This document shows, in pieces, positions 16,844 through 25,823 of a stretch of 64,000 nt of DNA. The position numbers and the translations under genes are program-made. The notes under the pieces are model-generated. The model saw nothing but the letters and a program-made list of their open reading frames with translations, searched no databases and was not told the DNA's origin. Location of the stretch: the NCBI GenBank assembly GCA_958295955.1, contig OY282420.1, positions 4,106,435 through 4,170,434 of the forward strand. The letters are read 5' to 3'. Source of the stretch: an uncultured Bryobacterales bacterium. GTDB taxonomy: Bacteria > Acidobacteriota > Terriglobia > Bryobacterales > UBA6623. Position 1 is the first letter of the stretch, and every line of letters begins with the position of its first letter.

Positions 16844-17929
16844 ATGAAATTCCCTTCGATTCTCGTACTGAACTTGCTGTTGCCGGTTGCCTTCGGCGCT
16901 GAAATTCCGGCGCCGTCGGGCGATGCGATCGTCGATTCCTCGGCCAAGCTCGAGTTGCTTTTCACCCGCGAAGCGCCGATCGAGGGAGGGCTGACCGAGG
17001 GGCCGGCGGTCGGCCCCGACGGCGCGGTCTATTTCTCCGACATTCGCCGCGGAGAAAACCCCGGCGTCATTCACCGCTTCGCCCCGAAGACCGGCGAGAC
17101 GAGCGTATTCGCCGCGAACAGCCATAAATCGAACGGTCTCGTTTTCGGCGCGGACGGCAAGCTCTACGCGGCCGAGGGCGCCGACTACGGCGGACGCCGC
17201 ATTTCCCGTTGGGACATGCAGTTGAAAGAGCGGACGCCGATCGTCGACCGTTTCGAGGGCAAGCGCTTCAACTCTCCGAACGACATTTGCGTGGACGGCA
17301 AAGGCCGACTTTATTTCACCGACCCGCGCTACACGGGCCATGAGCCTCGCGAGCTGGAGCACAGGGCGGTTTACCGTACAACCTCCGGCGGCGATGTCGT
17401 GGAAGTGACGCGCGACCTGACCAAGCCGAACGGCCTGGCGCTGAGCCCCGACGAGAAAACGCTTTATGTCGCCGAAACCAACAACGGCGGCGACGGGATG
17501 CCGGGTTTCGAGCCGGGCAATCCGGGGCCGATGCGGATTTACGCTTTTCCTCTCGGAGCGGACGGGTTGGTTGCCGGCCCGCGGCGGACAATCCATGATT
17601 TCGGCAGCAAGTTCGGCTGCGACGGCATGACTGTGGACGAGCAAGGCAACTTGTATCTGGCGGTGCGCGACCCGGCGCGTCCGGGCGTGCTCGTGCTCGA
17701 CCCCGGGGGCAAGGAACTGGCCTTCATTCCGACCGGGCCGGGCGTGTCCGTTTCGAGCGTTCCGGCGGTCGTGTTGCAAAACGCCGAAGACGCCCCGCAG
17801 CCTTCGGGCTTGCCCAGCAACGTCGAGTTCGGCCTGGGGGACGACATCCGCTCCCTTTACGTCACGGTGGATGTGAGTCTCTACCGCATTCGCCTGAAAG
17901 CGCGCGGCTATCACCGCCAATACCGTTAA
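16844..17929 (+). CDS. SMP-30/gluconolactonase family protein, secreted
   Basis: A 361-residue six-bladed propeller lactonase. The signal peptide is MKFPSILVLNLLLPVAFGA. Metal-binding positions of the family are present: Glu in GGLTEGPAV, Asn in FNSPNDICVDG, Asn in KPNGLALSPD and Asp in GCDGMTVDEQG. Such enzymes hydrolyse sugar-acid lactones to the acids. It follows galM with a two-base gap (stop TGA, then ccATG), which supports a shared role in periplasmic sugar oxidation: the mutarotase supplies an anomer and the lactonase opens the oxidised product. The 3' end overlaps the convergent alcohol dehydrogenase by four bases. Confidence 0.9.
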   Translation: MKFPSILVLNLLLPVAFGAEIPAPSGDAIVDSSAKLELLFTREAPIEGGLTEGPAVGPDGAVYFSDIRRGENPGVIHRFAPKTGETSVFAANSHKSNGLVFGADGKLYAAEGADYGGRRISRWDMQLKERTPIVDRFEGKRFNSPNDICVDGKGRLYFTDPRYTGHEPRELEHRAVYRTTSGGDVVEVTRDLTKPNGLALSPDEKTLYVAETNNGGDGMPGFEPGNPGPMRIYAFPLGADGLVAGPRRTIHDFGSKFGCDGMTVDEQGNLYLAVRDPARPGVLVLDPGGKELAFIPTGPGVSVSSVPAVVLQNAEDAPQPSGLPSNVEFGLGDDIRSLYVTVDVSLYRIRLKARGYHRQYR

Positions 17930-19026
17930 AAGACCAGAACTCCCCGGGCGACGTTGCCGGCCTCCATGTCGTCGAACGCTTGAGGCAACTCGTCCAACGG
18001 ATAGCGCTTCGTAACCAGGTCGTCGAGTTGCAGCTTGCCGGCGCGGTACAACTCCAGCAACAGCGGCAAGTCGAGCCGCGGCCGGGTCGAGCCCACGAAC
18101 GAGCCGAGGAGCCGTTTATTCTGGAGCACCAGCGCGCCGGCCGATATCGCTACTTCCGACTTGGCCGCGTGCAAGCCCACGATGGTCGCCGTGCCGCCCG
18201 GACGGACGGCTCTCAAAGCCGCGTCGATGGTCTGCGCCGCCCCGACGCTGTCGAACACGTATTCGGGCCCTTGGCCGGTCAACTCCCGCAGGGCGTCAAC
18301 AAGGTCAACCTCGGAAGAATTGATGACGTGCGTCGCTCCGAGAGTGCGGGCGAACGCGAGTTTCGAGTCCAGCACGTCGATTGCGGCGATGGGGTTGCAG
18401 CCCGCCAGCTTGCAGCCTTGCACCGCGCTCAGGCCGACTCCGCCACAGCCGATGACGGCCGCCGGCAGTCCCGGCCGGGCTTGCGCCGTATGCGTCACGG
18501 CGCCGACGCCGGTGGCGACCGCACAGCCGACAACGGCGGCGATCTCGTAAGGTACGTCCGCGGGGACGGGAACCGCGCCGCATTCGTCCACAACCGCGTA
18601 TTCGGCCATGGTCGCCGCGCTGAGCATGTGCTTGAGCGGCATCCCGTCGGTCGTCTTCAGGCGCGTGGAGCCGTCGAGCATCAGCGCTCTGAAGGTAGTC
18701 CGCGCCAGCCGTTCGCACAGATTGTGACGGCCGCTGAGGCAAGTAGGGCAGGACTCGCAAGCCGGAAGCCAGTTCACCACCACCTTGTCGCCGGGCTTGA
18801 AGCGGGAAACGCGGCTGCCCGCGGTCTCGACGACCCCGGCGCCTTCGTGGCCGAGCACGAGCGGCGGCGTGGCCCGCAACTCGCCGCGGTAGGTGTGCAG
18901 ATCGGAATGGCAGACGCCCGCCGCCTGCATGCGGATCAGGATTTCAGTATCTTGCGGCCGGTCGAGCTCGACTTCCTCGATGCCCAAACGGCCGACTTCG
19001 CGGCTCACCGCGGCTTTCATTCTCAT
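17926..19026 (-). CDS. Zinc-dependent alcohol dehydrogenase
   Basis: A 366-residue medium-chain dehydrogenase. Catalytic zinc ligands are seen in AAGVCHSDLH and LVLGHEGAG. The structural-zinc lobe is complete (CESCPTCLSGRHNLC, C-x2-C-x2-C-x7-C). The cofactor fold has VIGCGGVGLSAVQG, and DVLDSKLAFA ends with an Asp pattern that suggests NAD rather than NADP. Length and the extra residues around TTFRALMLDGSTRL resemble class III/benzyl-alcohol-type enzymes. ATG 19026 was chosen because AAGGAAAG lies upstream; a second ATG two codons later is possible. It is divergent from msrP across 122 bases. Confidence 0.9.
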   Translation of the reverse strand: MRMKAAVSREVGRLGIEEVELDRPQDTEILIRMQAAGVCHSDLHTYRGELRATPPLVLGHEGAGVVETAGSRVSRFKPGDKVVVNWLPACESCPTCLSGRHNLCERLARTTFRALMLDGSTRLKTTDGMPLKHMLSAATMAEYAVVDECGAVPVPADVPYEIAAVVGCAVATGVGAVTHTAQARPGLPAAVIGCGGVGLSAVQGCKLAGCNPIAAIDVLDSKLAFARTLGATHVINSSEVDLVDALRELTGQGPEYVFDSVGAAQTIDAALRAVRPGGTATIVGLHAAKSEVAISAGALVLQNKRLLGSFVGSTRPRLDLPLLLELYRAGKLQLDDLVTKRYPLDELPQAFDDMEAGNVARGVLVF

Positions 19027-19148
19027 TGGGAACTTTCCTTTCGACAGCGCGCCGCGCGAAACGAGAAGCGCCCTATATGGTACGCTGAACGCGGCGGTCT
19101 TTGCCTCGCGCCGGGCTGCCGCAACCGTCTGACGGCGAGGATTGCTAC

Positions 19149-20087
19149 ATGTTGACAAGAGTACGCAAGGCATGGGAGATTGCCGAAAGCAACGCGATTT
19201 CCGAGCGCGCGTATTTCTCGCGCCGGAAATGGATGCAAGCGCTGGGCTTCGCGGGAGCGGCCGGTCTGCTTCCGCAAGCGTTGCAGGCAAAGGGAACGGC
19301 CGATCTCTATCCCGCCAAGCGCAACGCGAAATACACGCTCGATCGCCCGGTCACGGATGAAAGAGTGGCTACCGCGTACAACAACTTTTACGAGTTCACG
19401 CTCGACAAGCAGCGCGTCGTCGATATGGTCGATCGCTTCGAAATCGACCCCTGGAAGGTCAAGGTCAAGGGACTGGTCAACAATCCCAAGACTTACGACG
19501 TGGACGATCTCATCCGGCGGTTTCCGCTAGAGGAGAGGCTCTACCGTTTCCGCTGCGTCGAGACTTGGGCGATGGCCGTGCCCTGGACGGGCTTCCCGAT
19601 GTCCGCGCTGATCCGCGAAGTCGATCCCCAGCCGGCCGCCAGGTTCATGAAGATGGTCACCGTTTTCCGGCCCGAAGTCATGCCCGGAATCGTTTCGCAA
19701 CCGCACTACGACTGGCCCTACGTGGAAGCTCTTACGCTGGAAGAAGCCATGAACGAGTTGGCGTTGTTCGGCACGGGCATGTTCGGCAAGCCCCTGCCGA
19801 AACAGAACGGGGCGCCCTTGCGGGCAATCATTCCCTGGAAGTACGGCTTGAAAAACATCAAGTCGATCGTGCAGATCGAGTTCACGAAGAAGCGTCCGGC
19901 GACATTGTGGAACAAGGCCGTTCCGAGCGAGTACGGGTGGTACTCGAACGTCAACCCCCGGCGGCCGCATCCGCGTTGGTCACAAGCGATGGACCGCATG
20001 ATCCCGACGGGGGAACTGCGTCCGACGCTGCTCTACAACGGCTATGAGCAGCATGTAGCCGAGTTGTACAAGGGCAACGAATTTTAG
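19149..20087 (+). CDS. msrP: MsrP, protein-methionine-sulfoxide reductase catalytic subunit
   Basis: A 312-residue periplasmic molybdopterin enzyme (formerly YedY) that repairs oxidised methionines in exported proteins. A Tat leader is present (YFSRRKWMQALGFAGAAGL). The Moco-ligating cysteine is C136 in YRFRCVETWAMAVPW. Other family blocks are KVKGLVNNPKTYDVDDLI, LFGTGMFGKPLPKQNGAPL and IPWKYGLKNIKSIV. The ATG at 19149 has GAGG 12 bases upstream. The usual partner msrQ, the heme membrane subunit, is not next to it; a cupin gene follows instead. A second sulfoxide reductase, msrA, lies at 59248-59718. Confidence 0.95.
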   Translation: MLTRVRKAWEIAESNAISERAYFSRRKWMQALGFAGAAGLLPQALQAKGTADLYPAKRNAKYTLDRPVTDERVATAYNNFYEFTLDKQRVVDMVDRFEIDPWKVKVKGLVNNPKTYDVDDLIRRFPLEERLYRFRCVETWAMAVPWTGFPMSALIREVDPQPAARFMKMVTVFRPEVMPGIVSQPHYDWPYVEALTLEEAMNELALFGTGMFGKPLPKQNGAPLRAIIPWKYGLKNIKSIVQIEFTKKRPATLWNKAVPSEYGWYSNVNPRRPHPRWSQAMDRMIPTGELRPTLLYNGYEQHVAELYKGNEF

Positions 20088-20088
20088 C

Positions 20089-20144
20089 TTTTCGCGCCGT
20101 CGGCCGCGGGTGCGGGCGTCCTTGAGGCGCCCGGCGGCGCAAAA
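20089..20144. terminator. Two-stage stem-loop after msrP
   Basis: Two bases after the msrP stop an outer stem pairs TTTT(C)GCGCCG (20089-20099, one bulged C) with CGGCGCAAAA (20135-20144). Inside it GGGCG (20114-20118) pairs with CGCCC (20128-20132). There is no downstream T run on the plus strand, so if it ends transcription it is not a classical intrinsic terminator; it may protect the 3' end. Confidence 0.4.
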
Positions 20145-20223
20145 GGCGGGTAATCGGGCCGAGAGCCGCTGATAGACTATTGTTCAACCCCTTCCATAGA
20201 ATTTTCCGAGGAGGTTCAGCGTA

Positions 20224-20634
20224 ATGGAAAATCGCCGGGAAATGTTTGCCTTGATGGGCGCCGCGCTGATGGGCGCGGGCGCGGCGGAGGCCGTGGTCAA
20301 AGACGACGTGCTTGAGCAAGGAGCGGCCGAGCTGGCGCGTCTGCCCTTCGGCGACCACCGCGTGTACTTCCGCGGGGAAACCGATGAAGTGCGTCTTTTC
20401 GAGTGCGGCAGCCTCGAGTTGAAGCCGGGCATGAGTCCGCATCCTCCGCATACGCATCCCGAGGAAGAAATTCTGATCGTCGCCGAAGGCAGCGGAGAGA
20501 TTTTCTTGAACGGCAAGACGATTGCCGCGCCGGCCGGCACGATCCAGTACTGCAAGGGCAATGTCCCGCACGGTATCGAAAACACCGGCGGCGAGCCGCT
20601 GCTGTTCTACTACGCGAAGTGGGCCAAGAAGTAG
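20224..20634 (+). CDS. Exported cupin domain protein
   Basis: A 136-residue single-domain cupin with a short Tat-like leader (NRREMFALMGAALMGAGAA). Cupin motif 1 appears as HPPHTHPEEEILIVAEG and motif 2 as GNVPHGIEN, so the metal-binding His and Glu are kept. A strong GAGGAGG ribosome site at 20208-20214 sets the start. It stands between msrP and a tandem M42 peptidase gene that begins ten bases after its stop. Small exported cupins may act as isomerases, dioxygenases or sensors; no substrate can be read from the sequence. Confidence 0.8.
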   Translation: MENRREMFALMGAALMGAGAAEAVVKDDVLEQGAAELARLPFGDHRVYFRGETDEVRLFECGSLELKPGMSPHPPHTHPEEEILIVAEGSGEIFLNGKTIAAPAGTIQYCKGNVPHGIENTGGEPLLFYYAKWAKK

Positions 20635-20644
20635 GCCCCCGGCG

Positions 20645-22762
20645 GTGTTCTGCGCAAAACGGAGTCTGCTCCGGGGGGCGGCAGGCGTTTTCGCGGCCTG
20701 TCTGCTCTGCGCCGGCGCCCGCAGTTCCGATCTCGAAAAGCTGGCGGGCTTCGACGCGGCGTCCGGCGATGAATCGCGCATCGTCCGCTACATTGCCGCC
20801 CGCGTCGGCGGCGCCCATGAAATCGACAACACCGGCTCGCTGACCGCTTCGTTCGGCAGCGGCGCGCCTCATCTGCTGTTGGTTGCCGGGGTCGATGAGC
20901 CGGGCTACGTCGTCTCTGCGATCGACGGCGAAGGCTACCTCAGACTCGAAGCGCCGGCCGAGCCGCTCCCGCGTTACGACCTGGACAAATTCTTTACCGG
21001 CCGGCACGTTCACGTGACGAACGGGGCAGGGAAGACCTTGAACGGCGCGGTCGCCGCTCCTTCGGTCCACTTTGCCGCCGGCAGGAGCCTCTCGTCCTCG
21101 TCTTCCCGGGGGCTGTTCGTCGATATCGGAGCCGCCGGCCCGCAAGAAGCCGCGGCCGCCGGAGTCGCCGTTCTCGACCGGGTAACGCTGGCCAAGCGGC
21201 CCGCGTGGCTGAGCGACGACGTTCTCGGCGCTCCGTGGCTCTCCAGCCGCTCCGGCAGCGCGGTCCTGCTGGCCCTCGCCGAGCGACTCCGCAGGGAACG
21301 GCCGGCCGGCAAGGTAACGCTTGCCTTCGTCACCCGGCAGCATTACTACAACGCCGGGTTACGCCGCGTTCTCCAGCGGACGCAGCCCGAGCGCGTTCTC
21401 CTGCTGGCGCCCCACGGCGAGAATGTCTCCGGAGTTGCGGGCGTTTCCGGCTTTTCTTCCGCGTTGGCCGACGAGTTGCTCGCGCTCGCCGCGGACGCCG
21501 GCTACAGGATCGAGAAGCGGTCGCCGGCGAATCCGTCGTTCGGGCCGTTCGGAGACGAGGAAGCCTGGACGGCCGGCGCGCAGGCCGCCGTCCTTTTCCC
21601 GGCCGTACGCAACGGCGGCTCACCGGCCGCATCCGTATCCGCGGCGGAACTGGCTCGCTTGACAAGTCTTCTGGAAGCCTGGGTCGGCTTGCAGCCGCGG
21701 CAGCCCGAGGCTGTTGCGCAACGGTTGCGCGCGAACGGCTCGCAGCCCGCGCCGGACTCGCAAGGCGCGCGGTCGGATTTCGAGCGGACCGTAATAAGCC
21801 TCGTCGAGACGGCCGGAGTCAGCGGCGCCGAGGGTTCCGTGCGCGAGTTGCTGCGCAAGACGGCAAGCGAAGCCGGCGCCGCTGAAGCGCAGAGCGACGA
21901 CAAGGGCAATTTGATCGTCCGCTTGGGAAAGGGAGGCCCGCCCGACGCAATTTTCATCGCTCACATGGACGAGATCGGGTTCGCCGTCCGGCGCATAGCG
22001 TCTTCCGGCACGATCTTCACCGCTACCAAGGGCGGCGGCGACACCGGTCTTTTCGCCTGGCATCCGGTAACGGTTTATACCGCGGCCGGCGCGCTTCCCG
22101 CGCAAATGACGCGGCACGGCAGCATCGAGGTCGGCGCCTCCTCCGCGGATGAAGTCGCCGCGCGGGGCATCGCCGAGGGCGACTCCGTTACGGTTCCCAA
22201 GACCTACCGCCGCCTGCTCGGCTCGCGGGTCAGCGCCCGCTCGCTCGACGACCGCCTGGGTTGCGCGGTGCTGCTCGAAGCGCTGCGCCGCATCGCCCGC
22301 CGATCCCGCGGCGCCTCCGGCTCCGTCTGGTTCGCGTTCAGCGTCGAGGAGGAAGTCGGCCTGCTCGGCGCCAAGCATCTGGCCGCGGAAGCCGCCCCGG
22401 CGAGAGTTTACCCGATAGACACTTTCGTGACCTCCGATAGCCCTCTGGAAGACCGCCGCATCGCCTACGCCCGGCTGGGCGCCGGCCCGGTTCTACGCGC
22501 TCTCGACCACAGCGGACTGACGCCCCGCGACGAGGTGCGCCGCGTAGCCGCGCTCGCCCGGCGCAACGCCGTGCCGCTTCAGATCGGCGTGACCGCCGGA
22601 GGCAACGACGGCTCGAAGTTCACCGCATTCGGCGCGGTCAACATCCCCATCGGTTTTCCGCTGCGCTACGCCCACACGCCCGCCGAAACCGCCGACTTGC
22701 GCGACGCCGAGGCCGCCGTCGAGCTCATCGTTGCGCTGGCCCGCGAGGAGTTGCGGAATTAA
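20645..22762 (+). CDS. Tandem M42-family peptidase, first domain degenerate
   Basis: A 705-residue protein starting at GTG 20645 with a signal peptide (AAGVFAACLLCAGARS). The second half, from about residue 375, is a full M42 aminopeptidase: IFIAHMDEIGF (His), SLDDRLGCAVLLEAL (Asp), SVEEEVGLLGAKHLA (Glu pair), FVTSDSP (Asp) and RYAHTPAE (His). The first half repeats the same fold (LLLVAGVDEPGYVVSAID, SGSAVLLALAERLRRE, ending in a similar helix) but the metal-binding His and Asp are replaced. M42 enzymes are dinuclear-metal aminopeptidases or glucanases that usually form dodecamers from single-domain chains. The fused, metal-less N-half may replace a subunit. Probably periplasmic. Confidence 0.85.
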   Translation: MFCAKRSLLRGAAGVFAACLLCAGARSSDLEKLAGFDAASGDESRIVRYIAARVGGAHEIDNTGSLTASFGSGAPHLLLVAGVDEPGYVVSAIDGEGYLRLEAPAEPLPRYDLDKFFTGRHVHVTNGAGKTLNGAVAAPSVHFAAGRSLSSSSSRGLFVDIGAAGPQEAAAAGVAVLDRVTLAKRPAWLSDDVLGAPWLSSRSGSAVLLALAERLRRERPAGKVTLAFVTRQHYYNAGLRRVLQRTQPERVLLLAPHGENVSGVAGVSGFSSALADELLALAADAGYRIEKRSPANPSFGPFGDEEAWTAGAQAAVLFPAVRNGGSPAASVSAAELARLTSLLEAWVGLQPRQPEAVAQRLRANGSQPAPDSQGARSDFERTVISLVETAGVSGAEGSVRELLRKTASEAGAAEAQSDDKGNLIVRLGKGGPPDAIFIAHMDEIGFAVRRIASSGTIFTATKGGGDTGLFAWHPVTVYTAAGALPAQMTRHGSIEVGASSADEVAARGIAEGDSVTVPKTYRRLLGSRVSARSLDDRLGCAVLLEALRRIARRSRGASGSVWFAFSVEEEVGLLGAKHLAAEAAPARVYPIDTFVTSDSPLEDRRIAYARLGAGPVLRALDHSGLTPRDEVRRVAALARRNAVPLQIGVTAGGNDGSKFTAFGAVNIPIGFPLRYAHTPAETADLRDAEAAVELIVALAREELRN

Positions 22763-23856
22763 CGCGGCTCCTGCGGGAAAATCGACTTGTCGATGCCGGG
22801 AATCAAGCGCAGCGCGTTGCCGTAATAAATCGCCCGCAGCGTCTCGTCGGGCAGCCCCAGCCCGTACATCCGCCAATGCGCGTGATAACGCCGGTAGTAA
22901 GGGAAATACTCGTCGCGCGATTCCAGCACCCGCCAGTAATACGGGAACTCGTCCGGCGCATAGGAGTCTTTGCCGAACAGCACGCGGTCCTGGTAGCGCA
23001 TCAAAAACTCCCGGCCGCTGATCGGCACGCGCCCCAACTCGTAAAGCACCGCGGCAATATCGACGTGGAGATTCTGATGCCGGTCGAGCAGCGCGCCGAG
23101 CTTGCCGAGGTCGTTGCCGTGCCAACCCATATGCGCCAGGATGAACTTCACGTCCGGATGCCGCTCGAGCAGGCGGTTCCGCTCCGCGATCAGTTGCTCG
23201 AAGCCGGGATTGCCGGATCGCTTGCGCCGCGGCCGCAGCTTCAACTCCAGCCACTTCTCGTTGAACCGGTCGTGCGGCTGCCAGAACTGGGCCGGGTCGG
23301 CGACATGGATCAGCACCGGGATGTCGAGCTTCTTGCAGGCTGCGAATACCGGGTCCATGGCCGGATCGTCCACCGCAACCCGGCTTCCGTCTGCGGTGCG
23401 GACATTCATTCCAAAATTTTTGAAGATCTTCAGGCCCTGCGCGCCGGCCGCCACGTCGTCGGCAAGTTGCTGCGCGGCGCGCTCGCCCCAACCCGGGGCG
23501 CCGATTCCGGTGAAGTCCACGTTGGCGAACACGGCGAACCGCCGGGGGTAACGCCCAGAGAAATTCCCGACCGTCTCCCGCAGCCGCTCGCCGTAGCCCC
23601 CGCTGAGGTTGACGAGAACGCCGAGGTTCAACTCGTCCATCTCGCGCACGATCCGTTCCAGGCGTTCCACGCTTGTCGAGCCGCGGTGATGGCTGTGGAC
23701 GTCGATCACCGGAAACTTCGCCCTGGGAACCGGATGCTCCGCGGTCACCAGCGTGGACCGCGGCTCCCATTCTTCTACGCTCAGGGATTGGGGGTTCGCG
23801 GCCGGCGCCCAGGCGCAGCCCGAGAACAGCAAAACCGCGAACGGCAAACGCTTCAC
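22759..23856 (-). CDS. Exported amidohydrolase family protein
   Basis: A 365-residue protein with a signal peptide (KRLPFAVLLFSGCAWAPA) and the TIM-barrel amidohydrolase 2 fold. Metal-binding patterns are FPVIDVHSHHRG near the N-terminus, IPVLIHVADP, VKFILAHMGWHG and VLFGKDSYAPDE. The start is GTG 23856 with a very good AAGGAGG site seven bases before it. Related exported proteins are common in Bryobacterales and Planctomycetes and are usually annotated only as amidohydrolase. It follows rpoZ on the same strand but is separated by a terminator-like hairpin. Its last four bases overlap the convergent M42 gene. Confidence 0.85.
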   Translation of the reverse strand: MKRLPFAVLLFSGCAWAPAANPQSLSVEEWEPRSTLVTAEHPVPRAKFPVIDVHSHHRGSTSVERLERIVREMDELNLGVLVNLSGGYGERLRETVGNFSGRYPRRFAVFANVDFTGIGAPGWGERAAQQLADDVAAGAQGLKIFKNFGMNVRTADGSRVAVDDPAMDPVFAACKKLDIPVLIHVADPAQFWQPHDRFNEKWLELKLRPRRKRSGNPGFEQLIAERNRLLERHPDVKFILAHMGWHGNDLGKLGALLDRHQNLHVDIAAVLYELGRVPISGREFLMRYQDRVLFGKDSYAPDEFPYYWRVLESRDEYFPYYRRYHAHWRMYGLGLPDETLRAIYYGNALRLIPGIDKSIFPQEPR

Positions 23857-23887
23857 CGCAAGCCCTCCTTGTCCACTGACGATGCCG

Positions 23888-23918
23888 CCAAAATAGAGCA
23901 GCCCGCGCGGGGCGGCTC
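23888..23918 (-). terminator. Terminator-like hairpin after rpoZ
   Basis: Read on the minus strand, GAGC-c-GCCC and GGGC-t-GCTC (23896-23918) form a GC-rich stem with one mismatch, followed by TATTTTGG (23888-23895). It lies 17 bases after the rpoZ stop and would separate the msbA-yicC-gmk-rpoZ operon from the amidohydrolase gene. Confidence 0.5.
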
Positions 23919-23934
23919 TTGCCCTGCCGCGGCT

Positions 23935-24264
23935 CTATTCCGGAGGCAGGAATTGCATCGGTATTGTCGCATCGGCCTGCGACGTTTCTTCCGGTGACAG
24001 CGGAGGCGCGGGAGGCCACGGCTCGCCCTCGGGAACGATCTCCACCGCGACCGCCTCGGAGCGTACTTCTTCCATCGCAATCTTCGTGGACTTGCGCGAC
24101 GTAGTCGAGATCAGCGGTCTGGCGCCGCCTTGCAATTGGCGGGCCCGGCGGGCCGCCGCCAAAATAAAGCGGTAAACTCCCTGCTCTTCATCGGAGGGGA
24201 TAAACCATGCCTGATCGGGCGGCTTGACGTAGTCCGCCGGCGTGTTCGTGTCTTGAGCGCTCAT
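23935..24264 (-). CDS. rpoZ: RNA polymerase omega subunit
   Basis: A 109-residue protein carrying the omega signature: YRFILAAARRARQLQGGARP, then STKIAMEEV. Omega binds the beta' subunit and helps assemble RNA polymerase. It has a Pro/Glu-rich tail after residue 75, as in other Acidobacteria. The start overlaps the gmk stop by four bases, and gmk-rpoZ is the expected order in bacteria, which secures the call despite weak motifs at the N-terminus. Confidence 0.92.
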   Translation of the reverse strand: MSAQDTNTPADYVKPPDQAWFIPSDEEQGVYRFILAAARRARQLQGGARPLISTTSRKSTKIAMEEVRSEAVAVEIVPEGEPWPPAPPLSPEETSQADATIPMQFLPPE

Positions 24265-24896
24265 TCCGTTGCTCCGCTTGCTGTTGCGTGCCGTTTGAAA
24301 CTTTCCAGTATCGGGACGATCTTTTCCTGCACGTATCTTGTTCGCGCACGCTCTGCGAGCAAGATGCCGTGAAGTTGCTTGAACGACTCTTCAAGCTGGT
24401 CGTTCACCAACACGTAGTTGTACTCTTTGTAATCTTCGGCTTCGCCGGCCGCCTCGCACAGCCGGCGCCCGATCACTGCATTGCTGTCTGACGAGCGCTT
24501 GCGCAGGCGTTGCTCCAGCACCAGCCGGGACGGCGGCAGGATGAAAATCGTAACCGCCTCCGTCAGCGTCTTTCTTAATTGTGCCGCACCCTGCACGTCG
24601 ATGTCCAGAATCAAATCCTTGTCGTTTTGCCGAGCAAGTTCGAGCGCCGAGCGCGGCGTGCCGTAGAGATTCCCGAACACCTCGGCCCACTCCAGCAACT
24701 CGCCCGCGTCGCGCATCTCGAGAAATTGCTCGCGGCTCACGAAGCGGTACGCCTCGCCGTCGATCTCGCCGGCGCGCGCCGCCCGCGTGGTCACCGAAGT
24801 CGAGAACGTCAGCGCCGGGTCGTGCCGCATCAGACGATTGACCAGCGTTGACTTGCCGGAACCCGAAGGCGCCGAGATGATGAACACAATCGACAT
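24261..24896 (-). CDS. gmk: Guanylate kinase
   Basis: A 211-residue kinase that phosphorylates GMP to GDP using ATP. The P-loop SAPSGSGKST covers residues 8-17, followed by the GMP-binding patterns TFSTSVTTRAARAGEIDG and YRFVSREQFLEM, then EWAEVFGNLYGTPRSALE and DLILDIDVQGAAQLRKT. Length is normal for the family. It lies 32 bases after yicC and overlaps rpoZ, as in many genomes. Confidence 0.97.
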   Translation of the reverse strand: MSIVFIISAPSGSGKSTLVNRLMRHDPALTFSTSVTTRAARAGEIDGEAYRFVSREQFLEMRDAGELLEWAEVFGNLYGTPRSALELARQNDKDLILDIDVQGAAQLRKTLTEAVTIFILPPSRLVLEQRLRKRSSDSNAVIGRRLCEAAGEAEDYKEYNYVLVNDQLEESFKQLHGILLAERARTRYVQEKIVPILESFKRHATASGATE

Positions 24897-24928
24897 GAAT
24901 TAGGGTTATTCCAAATCGGCAAAGGCGG

Positions 24929-25816
24929 TTATTGCACGTTCTGGGCCTGCTCGCGGATTTTCTCGATCTCGGCCTTGAGCCGCAGGCCCGCTTCGGTAAT
25001 CGGCAGCGCGCCGGCGCCCAACGGATTCGTTTTCGACAGCAGGGTGTTCGCCTCGCGGTTCATCTCCTGCGCCAGAAAGTCGATTCTTTTCCCCAGCGCG
25101 GAATCTTCGTCCAACGTCCGCTGCAATTTCGCAACGTGCGCGCCGAGCCGTTGGAGTTCCTCGCTGATGTCCGTGCGCTCGGCGATCACGGCGGCCTCGT
25201 GCAGCAGTCGTTGGTCCTCGATTGTCGCATCGGCCAGAAGTTCCCCGAGGCGGGACTTCAGGCGCTGAAGATAAAGCCCGTTCACGCTGTCGATCTTGCC
25301 GCGGAGGGCGTTGACCTCGCCCGCCACGGCCGCCGCGCGCGCTGCGATGTCCGCGGCGATCGCGCGGCCTTCCTCGCCGCGGGCTTCGTTCAAGCGGTCG
25401 AGCGCCTCGTCCAGCACGTCCAGCAGCAGGGTCTTGAGCGTATCTTCGCCGCACGCCGGGCGTTCGATCGAAACGGCCCCCGGCAGCTTCAATACCGCAT
25501 TCAGATCCGGGTCGGCCGCAATGCCGTTTGCTCCCGCGGCGGCCCGATAAGCATCCAGATACGCCGCCACGAGCGCCTGATCGACGCGGACCGCCGCCGG
25601 CGCCGCGGACTCCAGATGCACGTCGATGCGCACGCTGCCCCGCTCAATCTTGCGCTTGACGCGCTGCCGGATTTCCGGTTCGAACGGGTCGGCTTCGGGA
25701 GGCGTGCGCAGCTTCAGATCGAGAAAACGGTGGTTGACGCTGCGCGCGGTCACTGCGATGCGCAAATCGGCGGCGGCGCCTTCGGCCTGGGCGTAGCCTG
25801 TCATCGAATAGGCCAT
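24929..25816 (-). CDS. yicC: YicC family endoribonuclease-like protein
   Basis: A 295-residue protein of the YicC/YloC family, an RNA-cleaving fold linked to small-RNA and stress control. It begins AYSMTGYAQAEG, then ARSVNHRFLDLKLR, and ends with the DUF1732 block RIDFLAQEMNREANTLLSK. ATG 25816 is used because homologs start just before SMTGY; an upstream TTG at 25834 overlaps the transporter stop. The gene begins eight bases after the ABC transporter and lies before gmk, the standard yicC-gmk-rpoZ order. Confidence 0.93.
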   Translation of the reverse strand: MAYSMTGYAQAEGAAADLRIAVTARSVNHRFLDLKLRTPPEADPFEPEIRQRVKRKIERGSVRIDVHLESAAPAAVRVDQALVAAYLDAYRAAAGANGIAADPDLNAVLKLPGAVSIERPACGEDTLKTLLLDVLDEALDRLNEARGEEGRAIAADIAARAAAVAGEVNALRGKIDSVNGLYLQRLKSRLGELLADATIEDQRLLHEAAVIAERTDISEELQRLGAHVAKLQRTLDEDSALGKRIDFLAQEMNREANTLLSKTNPLGAGALPITEAGLRLKAEIEKIREQAQNVQ

Positions 25817-25823
25817 GGAAACG

